Assembly (NCBI GenBank): GCA_027063545.1
Contig: JAMORN010000184.1
Coordinates: forward strand, 1 to 5,404
Direction of reading: 5' to 3'
Source: a bacterium
GTDB lineage: Bacteria > JAMORN01
Length of the DNA: 5,404 bases
The notes below the pieces were generated by a model. That model worked only from the letters and a program-made list of their open reading frames with translations, was not told the DNA's origin and made no database searches. Shown here in pieces: positions 1 through 5,404 of this stretch. The translations under genes were made by a program, and so were the position numbers. Within the stretch, counting starts at the first letter, position 1. Each line of letters opens with the position of its first letter.

Positions 1-1037
1 TCTCTTCTACAGATCCTATTTTGCAAACACTAGAGGAAAGAAAAAAGTTTGAGCAGATTCAAGAGGAATTTTTTGATATAGATAATATTAATAAATATAT
101 AACTTGGGTATCTTCTAAGGCAGAATTGAGCGTTAAGGTTAAAAAAGATGGCAAAAAAATGAAAAAGGTTATAAAATATGTAAGAGTAAATGTTGGATTA
201 TTAAAACAGGATTTGGTTACTAAAGGAATTATAACATCCAAAGATGAAATTACAGAGGATTTAGGAACCCCATTTATTATGGTGTTACCAGAAGCTCCTA
301 AAGGAAAATCTCCACTTGATTTATTAAAGAATGATCCAATAGCTAAAGCTGGAGCTACAGTTATACAATCTTATTTGACAGCAAGAGGTTATGATGTTCA
401 AGTTCCAGAAGCAGAGGATGTTTTAAATCAATTAACATCTCTTCATTCTCAATTAGAAGGTGTGGAAGATGACCCTCATGCTCAAATTGCTCAACTTATA
501 GGAGCTGATATATATATCACATATTCTATTACTATAGAACAAGGTAGTTTTGGAACAAAAAAAGCTTCAGTAACAGTTAAAGCTTATGAGACTACAACAG
601 GAAGATTATTGGGGGCAGAAACAGGTTATAGTCCATCTTTAAAGATAAACTCAGAACAGGCTTTAATTGAAAATGCTATAGGAGATGCTATTAATAATGT
701 ATTATCAAGAGTAATGGCATATTGGAAAAAAGATTTGAAGAAAGGTGTTAGATATAAAATTGTTTTCAAAATTACAGGTATAAATGGGGATAGGGCAGAA
801 GATTTAGGGGATATAATTGCTGATGTTGTAGAATCAAATTTTGATAAAACAAAAGAGTTATTATTTACTAACAAGACTATTAGCTATATTGTATGGGCAT
901 CACCAGATGAATATAGTTCTGGAAGGCAAGTATATAGAGTATTAAGAAGAAAAATAGAGAGAAAGGCTCGAAATGTTAAGGTTTCTAGGATTGTTGTGAA
1001 TAAGAAATTTATTTTAATAAAGGTTTCTCCAAGATAA
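1..1037 (+). CDS. DUF6175-like envelope protein, 5' end missing
   Basis: The reading frame (codons in phase with position 3) is open to the left edge, so the gene begins outside the window. A TTG at 21 is in frame but has no ribosome binding site, and I do not take it as the start. About 345 residues are visible and no signal peptide can be judged. Counting from TTG 21, residues 84-90 (PFIMVLP) look like the first strand of a CsgG/TolB-N type fold. A helix and strand follow (about 108-129), then a GADIYITYSI segment (161-170), then a strand and turn ending in TTTGRLLGAETGYS (191-204). A second alpha/beta unit (about 242-338) begins KGVRYKIVFKITG. This order resembles the DUF6175 family as I remember it from Bacteroidetes proteins; family function is unknown to me. 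The gene ends 16 bp before the next, so it probably belongs to the same operon. An envelope role is inferred only from fold and neighbours. Confidence 0.72.
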   Translation, partial: SSTDPILQTLEERKKFEQIQEEFFDIDNINKYITWVSSKAELSVKVKKDGKKMKKVIKYVRVNVGLLKQDLVTKGIITSKDEITEDLGTPFIMVLPEAPKGKSPLDLLKNDPIAKAGATVIQSYLTARGYDVQVPEAEDVLNQLTSLHSQLEGVEDDPHAQIAQLIGADIYITYSITIEQGSFGTKKASVTVKAYETTTGRLLGAETGYSPSLKINSEQALIENAIGDAINNVLSRVMAYWKKDLKKGVRYKIVFKITGINGDRAEDLGDIIADVVESNFDKTKELLFTNKTISYIVWASPDEYSSGRQVYRVLRRKIERKARNVKVSRIVVNKKFILIKVSPR

Positions 1038-1053
1038 AGAACGGAGTTAGAGT

Positions 1054-2775
1054 ATGAAAAGGCTTAATATATTATTGGCTATATTTTTTGTATTGATTTA
1101 TTCAAATATTTATTCCCAACCGGAATGGTATATTAATCCGCCATTAAATAGGTATCCATCTGAACTTTATTTTGTTGGGTTGGGTGCTTCCAAGGTAAGT
1201 TATGATAAAGCGATAGAACAAGCTGTAAGTGATATAGCAAAACAGATAGAATCAAATGTTAGAGCTGTTTCTAAGTATAAAAAATTTTCTGAGAGATGGG
1301 GAGATAAAGAATTAATATCTGATTATTATAGATCTTCATCTCTTATATTCAGTGCTATAGAGATAAAGGGTTATGAAGTTGTAAAGAGAGAGTGTGTTAA
1401 TAATGAATATTATGCTATGGTAGTATTGGAGAAAAGTAAGTTTGTAAAGATATTAAGGGATGAATTAAAGGTTATTAATAATAAAATTAGTTCTTTGCTT
1501 TCTTCCTCTCAATCGTTTTTTAATAAGGGAGAGATCAATATTGCAATGGAAAAAATATTTGAAATAATGGATTTAATATATAAGGGAGAGGATAAAATTG
1601 AGTTGTTAGCCAAATTAGGCAATCTAACAGAAGATGATAAGTTAAATATTAATGAAGGTGAGCTTGAATCTATAATTTTAGAGATGATATCTTCTATAAA
1701 AATAGAAAAAGTATCAGGAGATAATCAGCAAGCTTATGTAGGAGATAAACTTCAACCTTTTGTTGTTAGAGTTAGTGATAAAAATGGACATCCAATTAAG
1801 GGAGTTATGGTAGGATTTGATTTGGGTTATGGAGAAGATTTAAAGATAAAATACACAGATAAAAATGGCGAGGCTTCATATAGTATGATAGCTCAAAGGA
1901 CTTCAGAGGATGGTTATATAATTATAGCAAAGTTAGTTTTACCATTTCCACCAAAGATTTTAAGAAGAATAGAAGATAAAATAGAAGTTGATTTTAAATA
2001 TATTGGAAAGCCGAGAGATTTAGGTAGTTTTAGTTTAGTAATAGATGCACCTTTTTATTTGAAAGAACAGATATATAATAAAATTAGTAATAAGTTAAAA
2101 GATTTAGGAATTAATATAAAGGATAAATGCCGAAGAAAGATAAAAGTAAAATTTTATGGAAAGGTTAAATCAGAGATTACGTCAATGACTAGATTAGTGT
2201 TAGTGGAGGGTAGTTTAAATATTTCTTTATATAATGGGACTAAAAAGATAAAATCTATAGAGTTAAAGTTTAAAGGATTTGGAAATGGAGAAAAAGATGC
2301 TTTTTCTAAAGCTATAAGTTCTATAAAGTTGAAAGATAATGTATTAATTTCTTTATTTTCCAATTCAAAAAAAATTGAAAAAATCCCTGTTGTGGCTATT
2401 GTAGGATTTGAAAAAAATAATGTATATTATATTAATATAGAAAATATTTTATATGATTATTTAGTAGATGCTCTTTTAAATACAGGAAATGTGGATATTA
2501 TTGATAGAGAAAGTATAAATGAAATATTAAAAGATATGGCTCTAGCTCAAGCAGGTGTTTATGATGAATCTACAATAAAAGAGTTAGGAAAGTTTGTTCA
2601 GGCGGATTATTTTATAAAAGGTAATATAAGTTTTATTTCAGATTATTATGTAATAACTGCAAAACTTATAAATGTTGAAACATTAAAAGTAGAAAAGACT
2701 GCTAAAATAAGAATATCATCTTTAGATAGGTTAAGATATGCTATGGAAAAAATAGCAGAACAAATTAGCCCTTAA
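1054..2775 (+). CDS. Exported LPP20 / Ig-like / CsgG-like multidomain protein
   Basis: This is a 573-residue protein. ATG 1054 is chosen because GGAG lies at 1043-1046 and the N-terminus is a good Sec signal peptide (MKRL, hydrophobic 5-19, likely cleavage after S21). There is no lipobox cysteine. Residues 23-30 (PEWYINPP) and about 36-72 (YFVGLGASKVSYDKAIEQAV) match the LPP20/FlgT-N pattern, whose last strand is near 106-130. Residues 131-190 form a TPR-like helical pair. Residues about 227-300 resemble a bacterial Ig-like domain (GHPIKGVMVGF, then YTDKNGEASYSM). Residues 325-425 form an unnamed alpha/beta domain. Residues 443-573 are CsgG-like: VVAIVGF, a helix, DIIDRESINEIL, TIKELGKFVQADYFIKGNI, LINVETLKVEKTA. 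The CsgG-like part is short and lacks the membrane hairpin inserts of curli CsgG, so it is nearer in layout to LpoB or FlgO. The molecular role is unknown. Confidence 0.85.
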   Translation: MKRLNILLAIFFVLIYSNIYSQPEWYINPPLNRYPSELYFVGLGASKVSYDKAIEQAVSDIAKQIESNVRAVSKYKKFSERWGDKELISDYYRSSSLIFSAIEIKGYEVVKRECVNNEYYAMVVLEKSKFVKILRDELKVINNKISSLLSSSQSFFNKGEINIAMEKIFEIMDLIYKGEDKIELLAKLGNLTEDDKLNINEGELESIILEMISSIKIEKVSGDNQQAYVGDKLQPFVVRVSDKNGHPIKGVMVGFDLGYGEDLKIKYTDKNGEASYSMIAQRTSEDGYIIIAKLVLPFPPKILRRIEDKIEVDFKYIGKPRDLGSFSLVIDAPFYLKEQIYNKISNKLKDLGINIKDKCRRKIKVKFYGKVKSEITSMTRLVLVEGSLNISLYNGTKKIKSIELKFKGFGNGEKDAFSKAISSIKLKDNVLISLFSNSKKIEKIPVVAIVGFEKNNVYYINIENILYDYLVDALLNTGNVDIIDRESINEILKDMALAQAGVYDESTIKELGKFVQADYFIKGNISFISDYYVITAKLINVETLKVEKTAKIRISSLDRLRYAMEKIAEQISP

Positions 2776-2795
2776 TATTAATTAAACATAAAAAA

Positions 2796-2801
2796 AGGAG
2801 G
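2796..2801 (+). promoter_or_regulatory. Strong ribosome binding site of the lipoprotein gene
   Basis: AGGAGG sits 5 bases before ATG 2807, preceded by a run of seven A. It is a much better Shine-Dalgarno match than those of the genes on either side (GGAG before 1054, none before 3378). This fixes the lipoprotein start and suggests it is made in larger amounts than its partners. Confidence 0.85.
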
Positions 2802-2806
2802 GTTTT

Positions 2807-3367
2807 ATGAAAAAATTAGTAATGTTTTCAATGATGCTAGCATTGTTAGTAGTATTTTCAAGTTGTAGTAAAAAAGCAGATTTAGGTGAGGTTGAAGTAA
2901 ATGTGCCATCATGGTTTGCAAATCCGCCATCTGATGAGAATCATATCTATGGAATAGGTATGGGTAAATCTAAAAACATGCAAATAGCTATAAATAAGGC
3001 TAAACAAGAAGCAACAGTTGATATTGCTAAGAAATTAGAACAAAAAGTTATGGCTATGACTAAAAAATTTGCTCAAGAAGTTGGAGATGCTGAAGACCCA
3101 CAACTTTATCAAATGTTTGAAGAAGTATCAAAATCAGTAGTAAGTCAAACATTAAATGGTGTTCAAGTAAAAGAACAAAAGATTATGCAAAATAAGAAAA
3201 CAGGAACATTTGTGGTTTACATGTTAATGGAAATGCCTTTAGGAAAATTAAATAAGGCTTTATATTATAAGATTCAACAAATGGAAGCTTTAAAGACAAA
3301 ATTAGAGGCTTCAAAATCTTTTAAGGAATTAGAACAAGAAGTTCAGAAATTAGAATCACAACAATAA
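2807..3367 (+). CDS. LPP20-family outer-membrane lipoprotein
   Basis: This is a 186-residue protein with a lipoprotein signal peptide. It has MKK, a hydrophobic stretch 4-17 and the lipobox FSSC with Cys20 as the only cysteine in the protein. Phe at -3 is less usual than Leu/Val/Ile. Ser21 at +2 (no Asp) fits Lol-dependent transfer to the outer membrane. Residues 34-41 (PSWFANPP) and 48-54 (YGIGMGK) are the LPP20 hallmark. A long helix follows (about 56-90), then a strand region GVQVKEQKIM to VVYMLMEMP (118-144). Residues 150-186 are charged and helical, with spaced I/M/L/F/V, likely a short coiled coil able to bind a partner. LPP20 of Helicobacter and FlgP of flagella are members of this wider group. 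It lies 31 bp after the LPP20-CsgG-like gene and 10 bp before the next, and ends in tandem stops TAATAG. It is the probable membrane anchor of a complex formed with its neighbours, which is an inference. Confidence 0.88.
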   Translation: MKKLVMFSMMLALLVVFSSCSKKADLGEVEVNVPSWFANPPSDENHIYGIGMGKSKNMQIAINKAKQEATVDIAKKLEQKVMAMTKKFAQEVGDAEDPQLYQMFEEVSKSVVSQTLNGVQVKEQKIMQNKKTGTFVVYMLMEMPLGKLNKALYYKIQQMEALKTKLEASKSFKELEQEVQKLESQQ

Positions 3368-3377
3368 TAGTATAACT

Positions 3378-4694
3378 ATGAAAAGAAAAGCAAATATATA
3401 TAGAGAGGGGTCTATAATAGGCCTCTCTCTATTTATTTTATTATTTATATTAAACATAGCTTATTCTCAGGATATAATAGAGAAGTTTTACAAGCAATAT
3501 CCAGCTAAGTTTTTTTATACTTCTGTTGGTATTAGTGATGTTTCTTATGATGATGCTCTGAAGAAAGCTTTATCTAATATTTCAAAGCAGATTCAATCAA
3601 AAGTAGAATCTAAGAGTTATTACATAAAGTCTGATATGAGAGGGGTAATCTCAGATGTTTATTTAGATTTTTCCAAGATAAGTAGTAATCTTTACTTAAA
3701 GGGCTATAAAATTGTGGATAAGAAGAAAATTCAAGGTAATTATTATGTATTCGTAGTAATAGATAAATATGAATTATTGAATAGATTAAAGAAAGAATAT
3801 CTAATGTATAAAAATTTAATTGAAAAGTATTATAATTCTGGCTTAGAGTTCTTAAATAATGGAAAACTTGAAATGGGAGTTTTTAATTTATTAGGTGTGA
3901 AGAAATTTTTACCTAATTATTATCAAGTTTTAACTCTTTTATCTGCAATATCATCTCCCCCTTCAGAGAAAGTATATACATGGAATAAAATAGTTAATAT
4001 AATTTTCGATTATGTCAAGGGTATAAAGTTTATATTTCCGAAAGATACAATTTATGCTAAATTAGGTAAAAGTGTAGATTTTAAAGTAAAAATTATAACA
4101 AAAAATAATATACCTGTTAAGAATTTAAAGGTAGTTGTATTGAGAAGTGAAAGTTTTCAACCTATAGGTGAATATATATCAAATGATAAAGGCGAAATAA
4201 AAGTAAATTTTAAAGCATATTACTCTCCGGAAATAGATATTTTAACTTTTTATCCTATAACTAGTTTTGATCTTCCAGATATTAAGTCTTTATTTAAAAA
4301 TTTAGAATTTAAAGTTTATTATATAACAAAAGTATCAAAATTTCCTGATTTTTCTATAGAGTTTAAAGAGCTAGATATTGAAAATAAAGTGTATAGACAG
4401 GAAGTAAAACAAACTATTCAGCAACAAATAAATAATTATGGTTTAAATATCACAGAAAAATCACCTTATAAGTTAGAGGTTTATCTGTTGAGAGGGAATA
4501 GAGAGTATAAGAATGGTTTTTACAGGGAAGAGTTTTTACTTACAATAGAGTTACATAAGGATAATAAGAAGGTATATACTTTTTCCAAAAGAATTTATGC
4601 AATAGGAAGAGACTATAGTTCTCTTTTTAAAAGTCTAAAATCAAAATTATATCTTCCAGAATCTCTTTTTTATGATATAATCAATAATATATAA
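3378..4694 (+). CDS. Exported LPP20-like protein, paralogue lacking the CsgG-like domain
   Basis: This is a 438-residue protein with no cysteine. ATG 3378 is the only canonical start giving a signal peptide: an in-frame stop lies at 3351-3353, and no ATG, GTG or TTG follows before the hydrophobic core. No Shine-Dalgarno precedes it, so translation may be coupled to the lipoprotein gene ending 10 bp upstream. The signal peptide has a long n-region (1-13) and core 14-27, with likely cleavage after AYS30. It is collinear with the product of 1054-2775. Shared units are VGISDVSYDDALKKAL (50-65), GYKIVDKKKIQGNYYVFVVID (109-129), a helical pair (about 133-190), an Ig-like domain (about 222-298; NNIPVKNLKVVVL, SNDKGEIKVNF) and the alpha/beta domain (323-428). 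It stops where the paralogue's CsgG-like domain begins. The P-x-W-x-x-N-P-P motif of LPP20 is missing. The role is unknown; it may pair with or replace the paralogue. The first codons contain a strong RNA hairpin. Confidence 0.82.
   Translation: MKRKANIYREGSIIGLSLFILLFILNIAYSQDIIEKFYKQYPAKFFYTSVGISDVSYDDALKKALSNISKQIQSKVESKSYYIKSDMRGVISDVYLDFSKISSNLYLKGYKIVDKKKIQGNYYVFVVIDKYELLNRLKKEYLMYKNLIEKYYNSGLEFLNNGKLEMGVFNLLGVKKFLPNYYQVLTLLSAISSPPSEKVYTWNKIVNIIFDYVKGIKFIFPKDTIYAKLGKSVDFKVKIITKNNIPVKNLKVVVLRSESFQPIGEYISNDKGEIKVNFKAYYSPEIDILTFYPITSFDLPDIKSLFKNLEFKVYYITKVSKFPDFSIEFKELDIENKVYRQEVKQTIQQQINNYGLNITEKSPYKLEVYLLRGNREYKNGFYREEFLLTIELHKDNKKVYTFSKRIYAIGRDYSSLFKSLKSKLYLPESLFYDIINNI
3400..3451 (+). 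terminator. Terminator/attenuator-like hairpin inside a gene start
   Basis: Bases 3400-3414 pair continuously with 3418-3432 around a TAA loop. This gives 15 pairs, 13 of them Watson-Crick and two G-U (3408/3424 and 3411/3421). The strand just after it, 3433-3451, is T-rich but broken by A residues. Both irregular pairs are G-U in the + strand transcript and would be A-C mismatches in the opposite one, so the structure suits + strand RNA. It follows the lipoprotein stop by about 33 bases and covers codons 8-19 of the next gene. It likely reduces read-through into that gene. The T tract is not a pure run, so termination efficiency is uncertain. Confidence 0.55.
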
Positions 4695-4791
4695 ATTTAA
4701 AAATTAATAGTTTTTTATCCAAAAGTTTGTCATTATTTATTCATTTTATATAAATTTTTTTATCATTTTTTTGTTTTTTTATATGATATTT

Positions 4792-4880
4792 TACATTGTA
4801 TATACTTACAAAAAAATGTATAGTTCTTTAAAATGATACATTTTTGTATTTTACAAAATAAGAGATAGCACAAAAATGTA
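4792..4880 (+). repeat. Cluster of TACA-N-TGTA palindromes, putative operators
   Basis: There are three full copies with arms TACA and TGTA: 4792-4800 (1-base spacer), 4807-4820 (spacer of six A) and 4837-4848 (spacer TTTT). A fourth at 4869-4880 is CACA-AAAA-TGTA, one arm base off. An extra TTACAAAA half-site is at 4851-4858. The last three centres are about 29 and 32 bases apart, close to three helical turns. The fourth copy covers the expected -35 position of the TATAAT promoter at 4898-4903, which fits an operator for a regulator of glnA. I cannot name the regulator. In DNA this AT-rich, some copies may be chance. Confidence 0.45.
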
Positions 4881-4894
4881 TAAAAATTATTGAT

Positions 4895-4903
4895 TGATAT
4901 AAT
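4895..4903 (+). promoter_or_regulatory. Extended -10 promoter for glnA
   Basis: TGATATAAT is a perfect extended -10 element (TGnTATAAT). Sixteen to eighteen bases upstream there is only a poor -35 (bases around 4875-4880, AATGTA), which overlaps the last TACA/TGTA repeat. An extended -10 can work without a good -35, or the site may need an activator bound there. Transcription would begin near 4910, leaving a leader of about 95 bases. AT-rich DNA gives many TATAAT matches; the TG and the position raise the odds. Confidence 0.5.
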
Positions 4904-4992
4904 TTAATAAAATGATTTAAAATTAGATATAAAAAATGGCTTTAATAATGTTTAAAAGATAAATTAAGAACAACTAATATATATAAATAAAC

Positions 4993-4998
4993 AGGAGG
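4993..4998 (+). promoter_or_regulatory. Ribosome binding site of glnA
   Basis: AGGAGG lies 8 bases before ATG 5007. It is a full Shine-Dalgarno match and settles the glnA start, in line with a highly expressed enzyme. Confidence 0.9.
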
Positions 4999-5006
4999 AA
5001 AATAGT

Positions 5007-5404
5007 ATGACACCTAAAGAAGTAATTGAGTTTGCAAAGAAAAATGGTGCAAAAATGGTTGATTTTAAGTTTTCTGATCTTTTAGGAACATGGCAACATT
5101 TTTCACTACCAATTTCAATGTTAGATGAAGATATTTTTGAAGAAGGTTTAGGTTTTGATGGTTCAAGTATCAGAATGTGGCAGGCTATTAATAATAGTGA
5201 TATGATTTTACTACCAGATCCAGATACTGCTTTTATGGATCCATTTACAAAAGAACCAACTTTAAGTTTAATTTGTGATGTTTATGATCCAATCACTAGA
5301 AAACCTTATTCTAAAGATCCAAGATATATTGCTAAAAAGGCAGAAGAATTTATTAAGAAAGAAGGAATTGCTGATATTGCTTATTTTGGCCCAGAGGCAG
5401 AATT
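5007..5404 (+). CDS. glnA: Type I glutamine synthetase, 3' end missing
   Basis: The first 132 codons are present and the frame is open to the right edge. Glutamine synthetase joins ammonia to glutamate using ATP, in the cytoplasm, as a dodecamer in type I enzymes. The visible part is the beta-grasp N-terminal domain (KMVDFKFSDLLGTWQH, 16-31) and the start of the catalytic domain. The motif FDGSSIRMWQAINNSDM spans 50-66. Without the initiator Met its Asp becomes residue 50, the residue that reaches into the neighbouring subunit's ammonium site in the Salmonella enzyme. The final YFGPEAE (126-132) gives Glu129 and Glu131 in the same numbering, the metal/substrate ligands of FGPEPEF. No insertions or deletions are seen relative to bacterial GlnA. 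The adenylylation loop that separates alpha from beta subtypes lies outside the window. It has its own promoter and a 312-bp gap from the envelope genes, with no functional link apparent. Confidence 0.96.
   Translation, partial: MTPKEVIEFAKKNGAKMVDFKFSDLLGTWQHFSLPISMLDEDIFEEGLGFDGSSIRMWQAINNSDMILLPDPDTAFMDPFTKEPTLSLICDVYDPITRKPYSKDPRYIAKKAEEFIKKEGIADIAYFGPEAE

Larger units (their letters stand above)
4695..5006 (+). other. 312-bp A/T-rich intergenic region before glnA
   Basis: I see no gene here. The left part (4695-4790) is T-rich with three runs of seven T (4755-4761, 4766-4772, 4774-4780) but no clear GC stem, so no convincing intrinsic terminator for the upstream gene. The middle (4792-4880) holds a cluster of TACA/TGTA inverted repeats. 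The right part holds an extended -10 promoter (4895-4903), a leader of roughly 95 bases without strong structure by eye, and the glnA ribosome binding site (4993-4998). Confidence 0.75.

Noticed and set aside
21-23. TTG as the true start of the first gene
   Set aside because: There is no ribosome binding site and no signal peptide, and the frame stays open to the left edge. The gene most likely begins outside the window.
2154-2363. Reverse-strand open frame inside the 1054-2775 gene (also others at 59-241 and 626-874)
   Set aside because: These are antisense shadows of well-supported + strand genes with no ribosome binding site or recognisable product.
1054-2775. Naming this gene csgG or the cluster a curli system
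   Set aside because: The protein has no lipobox, its CsgG-like part lacks the membrane hairpin insert, and no CsgA, CsgB, CsgE or CsgF-like gene is in view.
2772-2781. Palindrome TTAATATTAA between the second and third genes
   Set aside because: It is only A/T, short, and overlaps a stop codon. Such palindromes are common by chance at this base composition.
4695-4780. Intrinsic terminator after the fourth gene
   Set aside because: T runs are present, but I found no stem with GC pairs before them. The region is simply A/T-rich.
4866-4880. Possible sigma-54 promoter TAGCAC-N5-TGTA upstream of glnA
   Set aside because: The -24 half is close to TGGCAC, but the essential GC of the -12 half is TA here. 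The site is better explained as a TACA/TGTA repeat copy.
4936-4962. Short leader ORF (ATG, 8 codons, TAA) in the glnA leader
   Set aside because: It has no Shine-Dalgarno, no run of regulatory codons and no alternative hairpins by eye. Such short frames are expected by chance.

Overview
The window is strikingly AT-rich (A/T-ending codons, heavy use of AGA, ATA and TTA, Lys/Ile/Asn-rich proteins) and all genes lie on the + strand. The proteins point to a diderm (Gram-negative type) bacterium: one typical lipoprotein, two Sec-exported LPP20-type periplasmic proteins, and a CsgG-like domain. No marker here fixes the phylum. A low-GC lineage outside the Proteobacteria is plausible, but that is a guess.

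Layout. Positions 1-1037: the 3' part of a gene whose start lies outside the window; its product resembles the DUF6175 family. 1054-2775: an exported protein with an LPP20/FlgT-like N-terminal domain, a helical pair, an Ig-like domain, an unnamed alpha/beta domain and a C-terminal CsgG-like domain. 2807-3367: a small LPP20-family lipoprotein with a strong ribosome binding site. 3378-4694: a diverged paralogue of the 1054-2775 protein that ends before the CsgG-like domain. The gaps are 16, 31 and 10 bp, so these four genes look like one operon. 4695-5006: a 312-bp A/T-dominated intergenic region with T-tracts, a cluster of TACA/TGTA inverted repeats and an extended -10 promoter. 5007-5404: the 5' part of a type I glutamine synthetase gene (glnA), probably a separate transcription unit.

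How the genes may work together. The four-gene cluster carries three LPP20-type N-terminal modules and two CsgG/TolB-N-like modules (one clear, one inferred by pattern). Proteins of these folds act at the bacterial envelope (CsgG, LpoB, FlgO/FlgT/FlgP, LPP20). The simplest reading is an outer-membrane/periplasmic complex of exported partners around a lipoprotein. No established system with this exact gene order is known to me, and its function cannot be read from the sequence.

The two most notable signals are: (1) a 15-bp terminator-like RNA hairpin inside the first codons of the fourth gene, which itself lacks a Shine-Dalgarno sequence; (2) repeated TACA-N-TGTA palindromes upstream of glnA, the last overlapping the -35 position of the predicted promoter.
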